Part shown: piece after piece, positions 37,391 to 45,419 of the stretch
Numbering within the stretch: the first letter of the stretch is position 1
How the letters are laid out: each line of letters starts with the position of its first letter
NCBI GenBank assembly: GCA_017304655.1
Contig: JAFKLY010000003.1
Coordinates: 434,001-498,000, forward strand
DNA length: 64,000 nt
Source: Sphingomonas sp.
GTDB lineage: Bacteria; Pseudomonadota; Alphaproteobacteria; Sphingomonadales; Sphingomonadaceae
Direction of reading: 5' to 3'
The notes under the pieces: generated by a model
Told to the model about the DNA's origin: nothing
The model's input: the letters and a program-made list of their open reading frames with translations, nothing else
Databases searched by the model: none
Translations under genes and position numbers: made by a program

Positions 37391-38398
37391 ATGCGCGCTG
37401 CCATCATGCAGGGGCTGCACAAGCCGCTCCTCGTCGACACGCTTCCCGACCCCGTGCCCGGCGACGGCGAACTGGTCGTCAAGGTCGGCCGCTGCGGCAT
37501 TTGCGGATCGGACCTGCATATGACCGAGGACCCCGGCTATGGCCGTGGCGCGGGTGACGTGCTCGGGCACGAGTTCGCCGGCGAGGTCGTCGCCATCGGC
37601 CAGGGCGTCGAGGGCCTGAGGACGGGCGATCTCGTCTCGGTGAGCCCACTCAAGAGCTGTGGCCATTGCGCGGCCTGCCTCGCTGGCGAAGTCGCCTGGT
37701 GTGCCCATTTCGGCCTCCAGATGGGCGGTTATGCGGAGTTCGCGCTCACGCGCCCAAATCAGTGCGTGAAATTGCCGCAGGCGCTCAGCCTGGCCGATGG
37801 CGCGATCGTGGAGCCTCTCGCCGTCGCACGCCATGGCGTCACGCTCGCCGGGATCAGGCCGGGCGACAAGGTGCTCGTGCTCGGCGCGGGACCGATCGGC
37901 CTCGCCGTCGCGTTCTGGGCACGCCGTGCCGGTGCGGGTCGCGTGGTCTTGCAGGACGTGGCGGACTGGCAGCGCGATCGCGCATTGGAGATGGGCGCAA
38001 GCGATTTCGTCGTGGATCGGGAAGACCCGGTGGGCGCCTCCACCCGCGCATTAGGCGGCTTTGCCGATATCGTCTTCGAATGCGTCGGCGTTCCCGGCCT
38101 TATCGCGCAAGCCGTGCAGCAAGTGCGCCCGCGCGGCACCATCCTGCTGCTCGGCCTGTGCAACCAGCCGGACACGTTCAACAGCTTCGCCATGCTTTCC
38201 AAGGAAATCCGCCTCATCACCTCCGCATTCTTCACCCGTGGTGAATATGAAGCGTCGCTCGACGCGCTGGAGCGCGGCGCGGCCGAACCGCGCGCGTTGG
38301 TAACGGAAACGATCAGCCTCGCGCAAACGCCGGACATGTTCGAAAGCCTCAAGCGGCGCACGCATCAGTGCAAGGTGCTGATCGCGCCTAACATCTGA
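37391..38398 (+). CDS. Zinc-dependent alcohol dehydrogenase, sorbitol/threonine dehydrogenase-like
   Basis: 335 aa, MDR family. Catalytic zinc residues are in GRCGICGSDLH and GHEFAGEVV; structural cysteines are in SCGHCAACLAGEVAWC; the NAD site is LGAGPIGLAVAF. The group differs from the neighbouring aryl-alcohol type enzyme, so the cluster has two separate dehydrogenases for secondary or diol substrates. It starts 7 bp after the second cupin. Its stop precedes a 207-bp promoter-like gap. Confidence 0.86.
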   Translation: MRAAIMQGLHKPLLVDTLPDPVPGDGELVVKVGRCGICGSDLHMTEDPGYGRGAGDVLGHEFAGEVVAIGQGVEGLRTGDLVSVSPLKSCGHCAACLAGEVAWCAHFGLQMGGYAEFALTRPNQCVKLPQALSLADGAIVEPLAVARHGVTLAGIRPGDKVLVLGAGPIGLAVAFWARRAGAGRVVLQDVADWQRDRALEMGASDFVVDREDPVGASTRALGGFADIVFECVGVPGLIAQAVQQVRPRGTILLLGLCNQPDTFNSFAMLSKEIRLITSAFFTRGEYEASLDALERGAAEPRALVTETISLAQTPDMFESLKRRTHQCKVLIAPNI

Positions 38399-38605
38399 AG
38401 ACAGTCAGTGACGACAGCCAGGCTGTGCCGGGAAATCAGCCGGCAGCGCATTTTTATTAAACAAGTGAACTATGCTGCGCTAGGATCCTCCCGGGCTGTC
38501 GCATCTCCTTGAATGCGTGGCACATATTATCCTTCGCATATGTGATGATTTCAGATAGGGCAAAATCGAGATGGCAAAGAACATGAGTCTTTCGGGAGCA
38601 GAGGC
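38399..38605. other. Promoter-like gap before the decarboxylase gene
   Basis: A 207-bp AT-richer stretch without a gene. It carries the CACATAT/ATATGTG inverted repeat and probably a second promoter of the cluster, so that the decarboxylase and DUF849 genes can be expressed separately. Confidence 0.5.
38521..38544. promoter_or_regulatory. Inverted repeat upstream of the benzoylformate decarboxylase gene
   Basis: CACATAT and ATATGTG flank ten bases, 62-85 bp upstream of the decarboxylase start. It is a candidate regulator site, different in sequence from the palindrome at the front of the cluster. Confidence 0.45.
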
Positions 38606-40222
38606 ATGACGGCACGGGGACTAACGGTAGAAAAACCCAAGACGATCGAGGGACCGACCGTTCGCGATGCCACTATGACGCTGCTGCGCGACCTTGGCAT
38701 GACCACCCTGTTCGGCAATCCCGGCTCGACCGAACTACCGCTGTTCCGGGATATGCCGCAAGATTTCCGATACATTCTGGGGCTGCAGGAAAGTGTCGTC
38801 GTCGGCATGGCGGACGGCTTCGCGCAGATGAGCGGCAATGCCGCCTTCGTGAACCTGCACAGCTCGGCCGGCACGGGCCACGCGCTCGGCAACATCTTCA
38901 CGGCCTTCCGCAACCAGACGCCCTTGGTCATCACCGCTGGGCAACAGGCGCGCAGCATCTTTCCGTATGACCCCTTCCTCTATGCCGAGCGGGCAACGGA
39001 ATTTCCCCAGCCCTTCGTCAAGTGGACCTGCGAGCCGGCGCGCGCCGAGGATGTGCCGCTGGCGATCCTGCGCGCCTATCATATGGCAATGCAGGCGCCA
39101 CGCGGCCCCGTGTTCGTTTCCGTGCCGATCGACGATTGGGATCGTCCCTGTGCGCCGATCAGCGCGTCGACCGTGACGCATGACGTGATGGCTTCCCCTG
39201 CGCTGGTGGGAGAAGCGGCCGAGGCGCTGAACAAGGCGCGCTCGCCCGTGATCGTCGCTGGTGCAGGCGTTGGCCGGGACAATGCCCGCGCAGCGCTTAC
39301 CCGCCTCGCCGAAGCGCATCAGGCGCCGGTCTGGGTCGCGCCCATGGCTGCGCGTGCCGTTTTCCCGGAAGACCATCGCCTGTTCGCCGGCTTCCTGGCG
39401 GCCTCGCGCGAAGCGATCGTCCACCAGCTCAAGGGGCATGACGTGGTACTGGTACTCGGCGCGCCCGCCTTCACCTACCATGTCGAGGGCTTCGGGCCCT
39501 ATGTACCCGAGGGCACGACGCTCATCCAGATCGTCGACGATCCTTCGACCGCTGCACGCACGCCGGTGGGCACGGCGATCGTCGGCAACGTCGCCGATGC
39601 GATCGAGCGCCTTGCCGTTGCCGCGAGCCCGGCCACGCGACGCGTCGCGCCTGCCGTCACGCTGCCGCCTGCCGATCCCGCCGGCGCCGGACCGGCCATC
39701 ACCGAAACGTTGCTGATGCAGCGCCTCACAGCACTGCGCCCCAAGGGGCTGATCGTCAGCGAGGAAGCGCCGAGCACGCGCGGTCCGCTGCACGATCATT
39801 TCCCCATTCGCCTCGACGACGAATTCATGGCGACGGCCAGCGGCGGGCTTGGTTTCGCGCTCCCGGCCGCTGTCGGCGCAGCGCTGGCCCAGCCGAACAA
39901 GACCGTGTTCTGCCTGCTGGGAGACGGCTCCTCCATGTATTCGATCCAGGGCATCTGGACCGCTGCGGACATGAAGCTCGACGTCAAGTTTCTCATCGTG
40001 AACAATGGCGGCTACGCAGCGCTCGAACAATTCGGCGCATTGTTCGATATCGAAGTGGTGGGCAGCAAGCTCCCCGGCCTCGACTTCGTCAAGATCGCGG
40101 AGGGCATGGGCGTTCCCGGCGCACGCGTGTCGACCGCCGATGCGCTCGATGACGCGATCCGTACGTTGTTCGCGGGCAGCGGCCCCGCCCTGCTTGAAGT
40201 GGTCGTCCAGCGGCCGGGCTGA
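38606..40222 (+). CDS. Thiamine-diphosphate-dependent benzoylformate decarboxylase-type enzyme
   Basis: 538 aa, three ThDP-enzyme domains. The catalytic residues of benzoylformate decarboxylase are all present in register: Ser41 (GNPGSTELP, known Ser26), Glu62 (QESVV, Glu47), His85 (LHSSAGTGHALGN, His70) and His292 (GAPAFTYH, His281). The thiamine/Mg site GDGSSMYSIQGIW...NNGGY is near the C-terminus. Such enzymes convert an arylglyoxylate to an aryl aldehyde and CO2. It extends about 15 residues at the N-terminus beyond the Pseudomonas enzyme. Here it could turn a guaiacyl- or hydroxyphenyl-glyoxylate into vanillin or 4-hydroxybenzaldehyde. GGGAGCAGAGG precedes the ATG. Confidence 0.88.
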   Translation: MTARGLTVEKPKTIEGPTVRDATMTLLRDLGMTTLFGNPGSTELPLFRDMPQDFRYILGLQESVVVGMADGFAQMSGNAAFVNLHSSAGTGHALGNIFTAFRNQTPLVITAGQQARSIFPYDPFLYAERATEFPQPFVKWTCEPARAEDVPLAILRAYHMAMQAPRGPVFVSVPIDDWDRPCAPISASTVTHDVMASPALVGEAAEALNKARSPVIVAGAGVGRDNARAALTRLAEAHQAPVWVAPMAARAVFPEDHRLFAGFLAASREAIVHQLKGHDVVLVLGAPAFTYHVEGFGPYVPEGTTLIQIVDDPSTAARTPVGTAIVGNVADAIERLAVAASPATRRVAPAVTLPPADPAGAGPAITETLLMQRLTALRPKGLIVSEEAPSTRGPLHDHFPIRLDDEFMATASGGLGFALPAAVGAALAQPNKTVFCLLGDGSSMYSIQGIWTAADMKLDVKFLIVNNGGYAALEQFGALFDIEVVGSKLPGLDFVKIAEGMGVPGARVSTADALDDAIRTLFAGSGPALLEVVVQRPG

Positions 40223-40299
40223 TGAGTTTTTGTGCAGGGGCATGTGCAGCAACAAGCTGCGCGGGTCCCTGCACAATATGAGATTTCTGGAGAGAGACG

Positions 40300-41178
40300 A
40301 TGAGCAAGACGTTCATAACCTGTGCGATCACCGGCGCCTCGCCGATGCCCAAGCATCCCAACTTCCCGTTCCGACCGGAGCATGTCGCGCAGGAAGCGCT
40401 CGATGCCGCCGCGGCCGGCGCCTCGATCATCCACGTCCATGTCCGCAATGGCGAGACCGGCGTCCCGAGCCAGGACCTGGAGGATTATCGCACGGTCGTG
40501 AACCTCATCCGTGAGAAGAACACGGACGTCATCCTGAACGTCACCACCGGCCCCGGCTGCATGTGGTTCCCCAAGAGTGCCGAGGAGCCGGCGGCCCCGG
40601 ACATGGAAAAGACGCTCATGTTCACCGCCGAGCGCCGGATCGAGCATATCCTCGATCTCAAGCCCGACATGTGCACGCTCGATATCTGCACCATGAACCT
40701 GTGGGGCGGCATCGCCATGAACCTGGAGATGATCGTCGGCAAGATGGGCACCATGCTGCAGGACGCCGGCGTGCTGACCGAGATCGAATGCTTCGAGGCA
40801 GGCGATTTCGTGTTTGCGGATGATCTGATGGCCAAGGGCCTGATCCCGAAGAACGCGCCTTTTACCTTCGTGCTCGGCACAAAATATGGCCTGCCCGCCA
40901 CGCCCGAGGCGATGATGTATTCCAAGAACCAGATCCCGCGCGGCGCCCCGTTCACCGGCTTCGGCATCTCGCGCCACAGCTTCCCGATGGCGGCCCAGTC
41001 CGTACTGCTCGGCGGCCATATGCGGGTCGGCTTCGAGGACACCATCTATCTGCGCAAGGGCGTTCTCGCGAACAACAATGCCGAGCTGGTCAACTGGGGC
41101 GTGGAGCTGATCGAGAAGATCGGCGGCGAAGTGGCGACCCCGGGCGAAACCCGCGCCATGCTCGGCCTCGCCAACTGA
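40300..41178 (+). CDS. DUF849 beta-keto acid cleavage enzyme (BKACE)
   Basis: 292 aa TIM barrel. Family marks are FITCAITGA at the start, AGASIIHVHVRNGETGVPSQ with the zinc-binding HVHVR, LNVTTGPG, and the later zinc residue in TEIECFEAGD. BKACEs cleave a beta-keto acid with acetyl-CoA, giving acetoacetate and a new acyl-CoA; 3-keto-5-aminohexanoate cleavage enzyme is the type member. In an aromatic cluster the likely beta-keto acid is an aroylacetate, which would yield an aroyl-CoA. SYK-6 uses an acetyl-CoA-dependent enzyme, VceA, on vanilloyl acetate, and I suspect kinship. TGGAGAGAG precedes the ATG. Confidence 0.88.
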   Translation: MSKTFITCAITGASPMPKHPNFPFRPEHVAQEALDAAAAGASIIHVHVRNGETGVPSQDLEDYRTVVNLIREKNTDVILNVTTGPGCMWFPKSAEEPAAPDMEKTLMFTAERRIEHILDLKPDMCTLDICTMNLWGGIAMNLEMIVGKMGTMLQDAGVLTEIECFEAGDFVFADDLMAKGLIPKNAPFTFVLGTKYGLPATPEAMMYSKNQIPRGAPFTGFGISRHSFPMAAQSVLLGGHMRVGFEDTIYLRKGVLANNNAELVNWGVELIEKIGGEVATPGETRAMLGLAN

Positions 41179-41209
41179 GCCGCGCAACCGGCCAATCCGG
41201 GGGGATGGC

Positions 41210-41959
41210 ATGACGCCCAAGGCAGACTCCTCGTCCGTCAAATCGGCGACGCGCACGCTCGATATCCTCGAGTTCGTCGTCGGCTGCGGCCGTCCGGTGA
41301 GTGCAGCGGAAATCGCCGCCGCGCTGGCCATTCCGGTGAGCAGCCTCTCCTATCTGCTCGGCACGCTGGTCGAGCGGGGCTATCTGACCCGCAACGGCCG
41401 GCTGCATGCGCCCGGCCCAGCGCTCGGCCGGCTCAACCCGGATGTGGCGGCCACTGTGCTTAGCGACAGGGTGTATCCGGTGGTGCGCTCGGTCTCGCTG
41501 CAACTGAACGAGACGGCGTCCTTCTTCGTGCGGCACGGCTTCGAGATGGAAGCGATTGCCGGTGAAGTCGCGACGCAGGCGCTGCGCTACACGATTGAGG
41601 TCGGCCGGCTGGTGCCGCTCCATGCCTTCGCGGCGGGCAAGGCCATTCTTGCGACATTCGACGAGACCGAACTCGCCGCCTATTTCGCGGCGGGTAGCCT
41701 CCCCTCCTTCACGCCATCGACCGTCACGCGGGAAGAGCAGCTTCGCGCGGGACTGGCCCAGATCGCCCGCAGCGGCATTGCCCGCACGGAAGAGGAATTC
41801 ACGCCGGGCATCATCGGCATCGGCCGGGCGGTGATCGCCGGTGGCACGCTGCTCGGCGCGATCAGCGTCGCCATTCCGGCCGCGCGCAGCACGCCGGCGC
41901 TGGAGGAGCGCGCCGCGCTGCTGCTCACCCAGGCCTCCGATGCGCTTGGCAATCGCTGA
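41210..41959 (+). CDS. IclR-family transcriptional regulator
   Basis: 249 aa. The N-terminal winged HTH reads SATRTLDILEFVVGCGRPVS and SLSYLLGTLVERGYLTR; the C-terminal effector domain has GRLVPLHAFAAGKAILA and the GIIGIGRAVIAGGTLLGAISV core. IclR proteins such as PcaR and PobR commonly control aromatic degradation. It is in the same direction as the cluster and 31 bp behind the DUF849 gene, so it probably regulates the cluster and itself. Candidate operators are the symmetric sites upstream of the VOC and decarboxylase genes. Confidence 0.9.
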   Translation: MTPKADSSSVKSATRTLDILEFVVGCGRPVSAAEIAAALAIPVSSLSYLLGTLVERGYLTRNGRLHAPGPALGRLNPDVAATVLSDRVYPVVRSVSLQLNETASFFVRHGFEMEAIAGEVATQALRYTIEVGRLVPLHAFAAGKAILATFDETELAAYFAAGSLPSFTPSTVTREEQLRAGLAQIARSGIARTEEEFTPGIIGIGRAVIAGGTLLGAISVAIPAARSTPALEERAALLLTQASDALGNR

Positions 41960-41968
41960 TCGGCCCGC

Positions 41969-42289
41969 ATGAGCAATCTGCTGTCGCCCCTGCCTGACGC
42001 AACGGGTGCGGAAGTCTTCACCACCCTGCTGGCACGGCCCGGCCTGCAGATCGAGCGCATCGTTTCGCAGGGGCAGACCACGCCGGCTGACGCCCCTTAT
42101 GACCAGGCGCAGGACGAATGGCTGCTGCTGCTGGCCGGGGCCGCACGCCTCTGGCTGGAGGATCGCGGCGAGGTCGCCCTGACGCCGGGCGATGCGCTGC
42201 TCATTCCCGCCCATGTCCGCCATCGCGTGACCTGGACGCAAGCCGATCCGCCGACCGTCTGGCTCGCCGTGCACATGGGAGACGACTGA
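41969..42289 (+). CDS. Small single-domain cupin
   Basis: 106 aa, begins 9 bp after the IclR stop. A barrel with DEWLLLLAGAARLWLEDRGE and LTPGDALLIPAHVRHRVTWT; the metal site is incomplete because the first motif has Asp-Glu in place of the HxH, while the second-motif His residues (HVRHRV) remain. It could be a non-metal binding or weakly metal-binding protein. Similar small cupins are often found beside housekeeping genes, and its relation to the aryl-ketone cluster is uncertain. Confidence 0.75.
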   Translation: MSNLLSPLPDATGAEVFTTLLARPGLQIERIVSQGQTTPADAPYDQAQDEWLLLLAGAARLWLEDRGEVALTPGDALLIPAHVRHRVTWTQADPPTVWLAVHMGDD

Positions 42290-42291
42290 TC

Positions 42292-42489
42292 ATGGCCGAG
42301 ATCGTCAATCTCCGCATGGCCCGCAAGGCGAAAGAGCGCGCCCGCGCCGAACAGCAAGCGGCAGAGAACCGCGCGAAATTCGGCCGCACCAAGGCGCAGA
42401 AGGCCAAAGACCGCGACGAGGCAGAGCGCGCGGCCCGATCCCTCGATGGCGCCCGGCGCGAGAGCGACGAACCGCGCGACGGCGACTAA
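42292..42489 (+). CDS. DUF4169 family small basic protein
   Basis: 65 aa. It matches the alphaproteobacterial DUF4169 pattern: AEIVNLRMARKAKERARAEQ, then AENRAKFGRTKAQK and a charged tail. It is helical, highly charged and without known function. The start is two bases after the cupin stop, suggesting co-translation. Its end overlaps the convergent beta-lactamase gene by four bases. Confidence 0.8.
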   Translation: MAEIVNLRMARKAKERARAEQQAAENRAKFGRTKAQKAKDRDEAERAARSLDGARRESDEPRDGD

Positions 42490-43397
42490 CGCGCCGCCTT
42501 CTCCTTCGCCAGCCGTTCGTCCAGCGCCGCCTCAGCCTTGTCCGCATAAGTGCGGCAGGCTTTGGCATCGACGAACGGATTGGGCACCCGCCGGCGCAGG
42601 ATCTGCGAGACTTTTTCATCCCCTCCGAAATAGTTCGGGTGGGTGTTCAGCAGAATGTCGCACGGCATGACGCGGAAGCGGGTGAAGGTCGTGCGGAAGG
42701 GCGCGACGACGGCGGGATGATCGGTAAACCGATAGTCATCGGCGCTGACCGCCGTGACGCTCGACCCGAACACCACGTTGAGACAGCGCGTCCCCTCGCA
42801 ACTGCGCCAGCGCCAGCTCATAGACCCGGCAGTGTGCCCCGGCGTCGCGACGGCTGTCACCACCGTGTCGCCCAGCCGGATCTGCTCGCCATCACGCACG
42901 GCGCGCAGGCGCTTGACGGCAGGGAACGGCACCAGAATGGCATGTTGCGGATCGTCCGCCTCCGTGCGCCCGGCGGCCAGAGCTTTCGCGGCGGCGGCGC
43001 TGGCGAGGACGGTCGCACCACTGTCTCGCGCCAGTGCGGCAAGGCCGCCGGCATGATCGTAATGCGGTTCCGTGCTGAGGATGAACTTCACATCCTGGAT
43101 GCGAAAGCCGAGCTTGCGGAGGTTCGCTTCCACATCGCGCACTGCTTGCGGCACGGCGCCATCAAGGAGGATGAGGCCCTTGCTGGTGCGGATAAGGCCC
43201 ACGCCAAGGCCGCTGAAGCCGACCATATAGCTGTTGCCGAACACGCGGACCGGTGGCGCCGGGTCCAGCCAGCGGCGCGCATAATCCGGCTCGATCGGCC
43301 GCAGCAAGGGATCGTCCTGAGCCGGTCGACTGCCGGCCTGCGCGCCCGACAGGAGCAAGGCCAGGCTCACAGCCGCGACCGCAATCTTTGCTTTCAT
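42486..43397 (-). CDS. Subclass B3 metallo-beta-lactamase with Glu at the first zinc ligand
   Basis: 303 aa with a signal peptide ending near GAQAG (residue 22), so periplasmic. Zinc ligands are visible at His112, Asp114 and His115 (EPHYDHAGG), His188 (GHTAGS) and His253 (NTHPNY). In the usual B3 motif HxHxDH the first His (position 116) is replaced here by Glu110. B3 variants lacking this His have been described and often bind the first zinc more weakly. The gene is divergent from an AmpR-like regulator, a classic inducible arrangement. It hydrolyses beta-lactams if active; another B3-fold hydrolase role is possible. Confidence 0.85.
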   Translation of the reverse strand: MKAKIAVAAVSLALLLSGAQAGSRPAQDDPLLRPIEPDYARRWLDPAPPVRVFGNSYMVGFSGLGVGLIRTSKGLILLDGAVPQAVRDVEANLRKLGFRIQDVKFILSTEPHYDHAGGLAALARDSGATVLASAAAAKALAAGRTEADDPQHAILVPFPAVKRLRAVRDGEQIRLGDTVVTAVATPGHTAGSMSWRWRSCEGTRCLNVVFGSSVTAVSADDYRFTDHPAVVAPFRTTFTRFRVMPCDILLNTHPNYFGGDEKVSQILRRRVPNPFVDAKACRTYADKAEAALDERLAKEKAAR

Positions 43398-43486
43398 CTC
43401 GTTTCCCTCTTCTGAATTTTTGTCCGGTCGCGCAGACGATCTAGAAGAACTTCAATAATGAAAAAGCATGTTTGCTCGACAGAGAC

Positions 43487-43501
43487 ATGAATTTAATTCA
43501 T
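43487..43501. promoter_or_regulatory. LysR-type T-N11-A box between beta-lactamase and ampR-like genes
   Basis: ATGAATTTAATTCAT has 7-bp arms around a central base and contains T-N11-A, the LysR/AmpR core. It lies between the divergent genes, just ahead of the regulator start. It overlaps an in-frame ATG that would otherwise begin the regulator, favouring the downstream start. Confidence 0.6.
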
Positions 43502-43510
43502 GCTTTATCG

Positions 43511-44437
43511 ATGGATCGCGCCCAACTGCCCCTCAATGCCCTGCGCGCCTTCGAAGCGGCCGCGCGCCACCTCAACTTCACCCGCGCTGCGACTGAGCTG
43601 TGCGTGAGCCAGGGCGCCGTGAGCCATCAGGTCGCGCAACTGGAACAACGGCTGGGCACCTTGCTCTTCCGCCGGCTGCCGCGCGGCCTTGCCCTCACCG
43701 ACGAGGGACAGGCGCTTGTTCCCGTCGTCGCCGAGGCCTTCGACCGCATGGGCGCGACGCTCGATCGGTTCGCGGACGGGCGGATGAGGGAGGCACTCAC
43801 ACTGGGCGTGGTGGGCACCTTCGCCAATGGCTGGCTGCTGGACCGCGTGCCCGACTTCACGCGCCTGCACCCGCATATCGACCTGCGCATCATGACTAAC
43901 AATAATCGGGTGGATCTGGCCGGCGAAGGGCTGGACTACGCCATCCGCTTCGGCGACGGCGCCTGGCATGGCACGCAGGCGGACCCGATCATGACGGCCC
44001 CGCTGACGCCGCTGTGCGCACCGGAGACCGCCCGCCGCATTGCCAGCGACCCCGCTGCGCTTGCTCACGAGACCTTGCTGCGGTCCTATCGCGCCGATGA
44101 ATGGCCGCGCTGGTTCGCCGCCGCCGGGCTGCCCTGCCCGCCCCTGCGCGGCCCGATGTTCGACAGCTCGATCCTGATGGTCGCCGCCGCCATGGCCGGC
44201 CACGGCGTCGCGCTGGCGCCGGCCCTGATGTTCGAAAGAGAGTTGCGCAGCGAGCGGCTGGTCCGGCCGTTTGCGCAGGATATCCCGGCCGGCAGCTACT
44301 GGCTCACGCGCCTCATGTCGCGGCAGGAAACGCTGGCCATGCGGCAATTCCGGGCGTGGCTGATGGCCGCCGCCGGGATGGATGCGGGCGAACCGGAGGC
44401 GCAGGCGCCCCCGGCAGCCCTGACAGATCAGGCGTAG
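43511..44437 (+). CDS. ampR: AmpR-like LysR-family regulator
   Basis: 308 aa. The start MDRAQLPLNALRAFEAAARH and HLNFTRAATELCVSQGAVSH are characteristic of the AmpR/GcvA branch. The HTH is followed by QRLGTLLFRRLPRGLALTDEG, and the effector domain from about residue 90 contains NNNRVDLAGEGLDYAIRFGDG, typical of this branch. AmpR proteins sense muropeptides and switch a divergent beta-lactamase gene. The downstream ATG was chosen because it matches where AmpR proteins begin. A long tail rich in Ala/Pro ends the protein and overlaps the next gene by 10 bp. Confidence 0.8.
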   Translation: MDRAQLPLNALRAFEAAARHLNFTRAATELCVSQGAVSHQVAQLEQRLGTLLFRRLPRGLALTDEGQALVPVVAEAFDRMGATLDRFADGRMREALTLGVVGTFANGWLLDRVPDFTRLHPHIDLRIMTNNNRVDLAGEGLDYAIRFGDGAWHGTQADPIMTAPLTPLCAPETARRIASDPAALAHETLLRSYRADEWPRWFAAAGLPCPPLRGPMFDSSILMVAAAMAGHGVALAPALMFERELRSERLVRPFAQDIPAGSYWLTRLMSRQETLAMRQFRAWLMAAAGMDAGEPEAQAPPAALTDQA

Positions 44438-45228
44438 CGCACCGCCACGGTGGGGCGGCGACGCATGGCCCAGCCGGCGAGGCCGAAGCCCGCGAGCAGC
44501 ATGGCCCAGGTGGCCGGCTCCGGCACGCCGCCGGCAACGACCAGCGCCCGGCTGGTGCCGACGAGGCCAATTTCCTGCGAACTGCCGGGGAAAGTGCCGC
44601 GCACATAAGAGACGCCACTCGTCGACGGCAACGCATCGACCGACTGGCCATAGCCCCAGACAAGATTGGTGACGCCCGGCGGGCCGGACGTGACCGTGGC
44701 ATCGACAAAGCCGGGCGCCGGGAACCAGGTCGAGCCGGCAACCAGCCCATAATTGGCAAGGAACGGATTCCAGAAAGCAGCCTCGCCAGCGGCCGACCCA
44801 TAATAGCCACCACCGAGCGAGAGATAGAGATTACCACCCCCGGCGACATAGGCATCCAGCCCGACGGTGGAAGCGACATATTGGCCGATGTGGAACACGG
44901 CGTCATAGCCGCTGAGGTTGGCCGGCAGCGCGGCGGCATAGCTCACCGTCTTGCCCAGCGACTGGAGCTGCGCGGCAAAATTGGTGAGGCCCGACTGACC
45001 GCCGGTCGCGGCATCGCCGGTCAGCAGCAGATAATTGGTTCCACCGAAGGTCGCGGCGATATTGTTCACGAAGGCCGTCGTGCCGGTCGCGTAAGGCGCT
45101 GTATAGGCGGTGTTGGTCAACAGCCACTCATCGCCTGCCGCCACCAATGTGCCGGCGGCGTGTGCCCCGCTTGCGCTGACGGTCATGGCGATCGCCAGAC
45201 ACGCCCCTTTCAATCCAAAACGCACCAT
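44428..45228 (-). CDS. PEP-CTERM surface protein
   Basis: 266 aa. A signal peptide (LAIAMTVSASGAHA) begins the protein. A DUF4350-like or gliding-ATPase-like middle (VAAGDEWLLTNTAY, FVNNIAATF, VFHIGQYVA, LSLGGGYYGS) follows. At the end is PEPATWAMLLAGFGLAGWAM plus RRR, the tripartite PEP-CTERM signal recognised by exosortase. It would be sorted at the outer membrane or surface. No exosortase gene lies in the window. The ATG chosen has GGGAG about 7 bp upstream; an earlier ATG two codons before is possible. Biological role unknown. Confidence 0.85.
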   Translation of the reverse strand: MVRFGLKGACLAIAMTVSASGAHAAGTLVAAGDEWLLTNTAYTAPYATGTTAFVNNIAATFGGTNYLLLTGDAATGGQSGLTNFAAQLQSLGKTVSYAAALPANLSGYDAVFHIGQYVASTVGLDAYVAGGGNLYLSLGGGYYGSAAGEAAFWNPFLANYGLVAGSTWFPAPGFVDATVTSGPPGVTNLVWGYGQSVDALPSTSGVSYVRGTFPGSSQEIGLVGTSRALVVAGGVPEPATWAMLLAGFGLAGWAMRRRPTVAVRYA

Positions 45229-45364
45229 CGTCATCTCCCACTTTGGCAGGGCACCCCTGCGCAAACGGCGATGACAACAGGGTTAGCAATCCGCAAATGA
45301 CAAAGGCTGTCATGATCTTAACGCCCCGGAGCGGCACAGCCCCGATCCCACCCGAAACGAAGAC

Positions 45365-45393
45365 GGGGCCGACGGATTGACCGTCGACCCCGC
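45365..45393 (-). terminator. Terminator downstream of desA
   Basis: Twelve-base arms pairing at 11 of 12 positions around five bases, located 27 bp beyond the end of the demethylase gene, on its transcript. Confidence 0.65.
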
Positions 45394-45419
45394 GCTTCAA
45401 TCAGCCGGAAAGGCCGATC

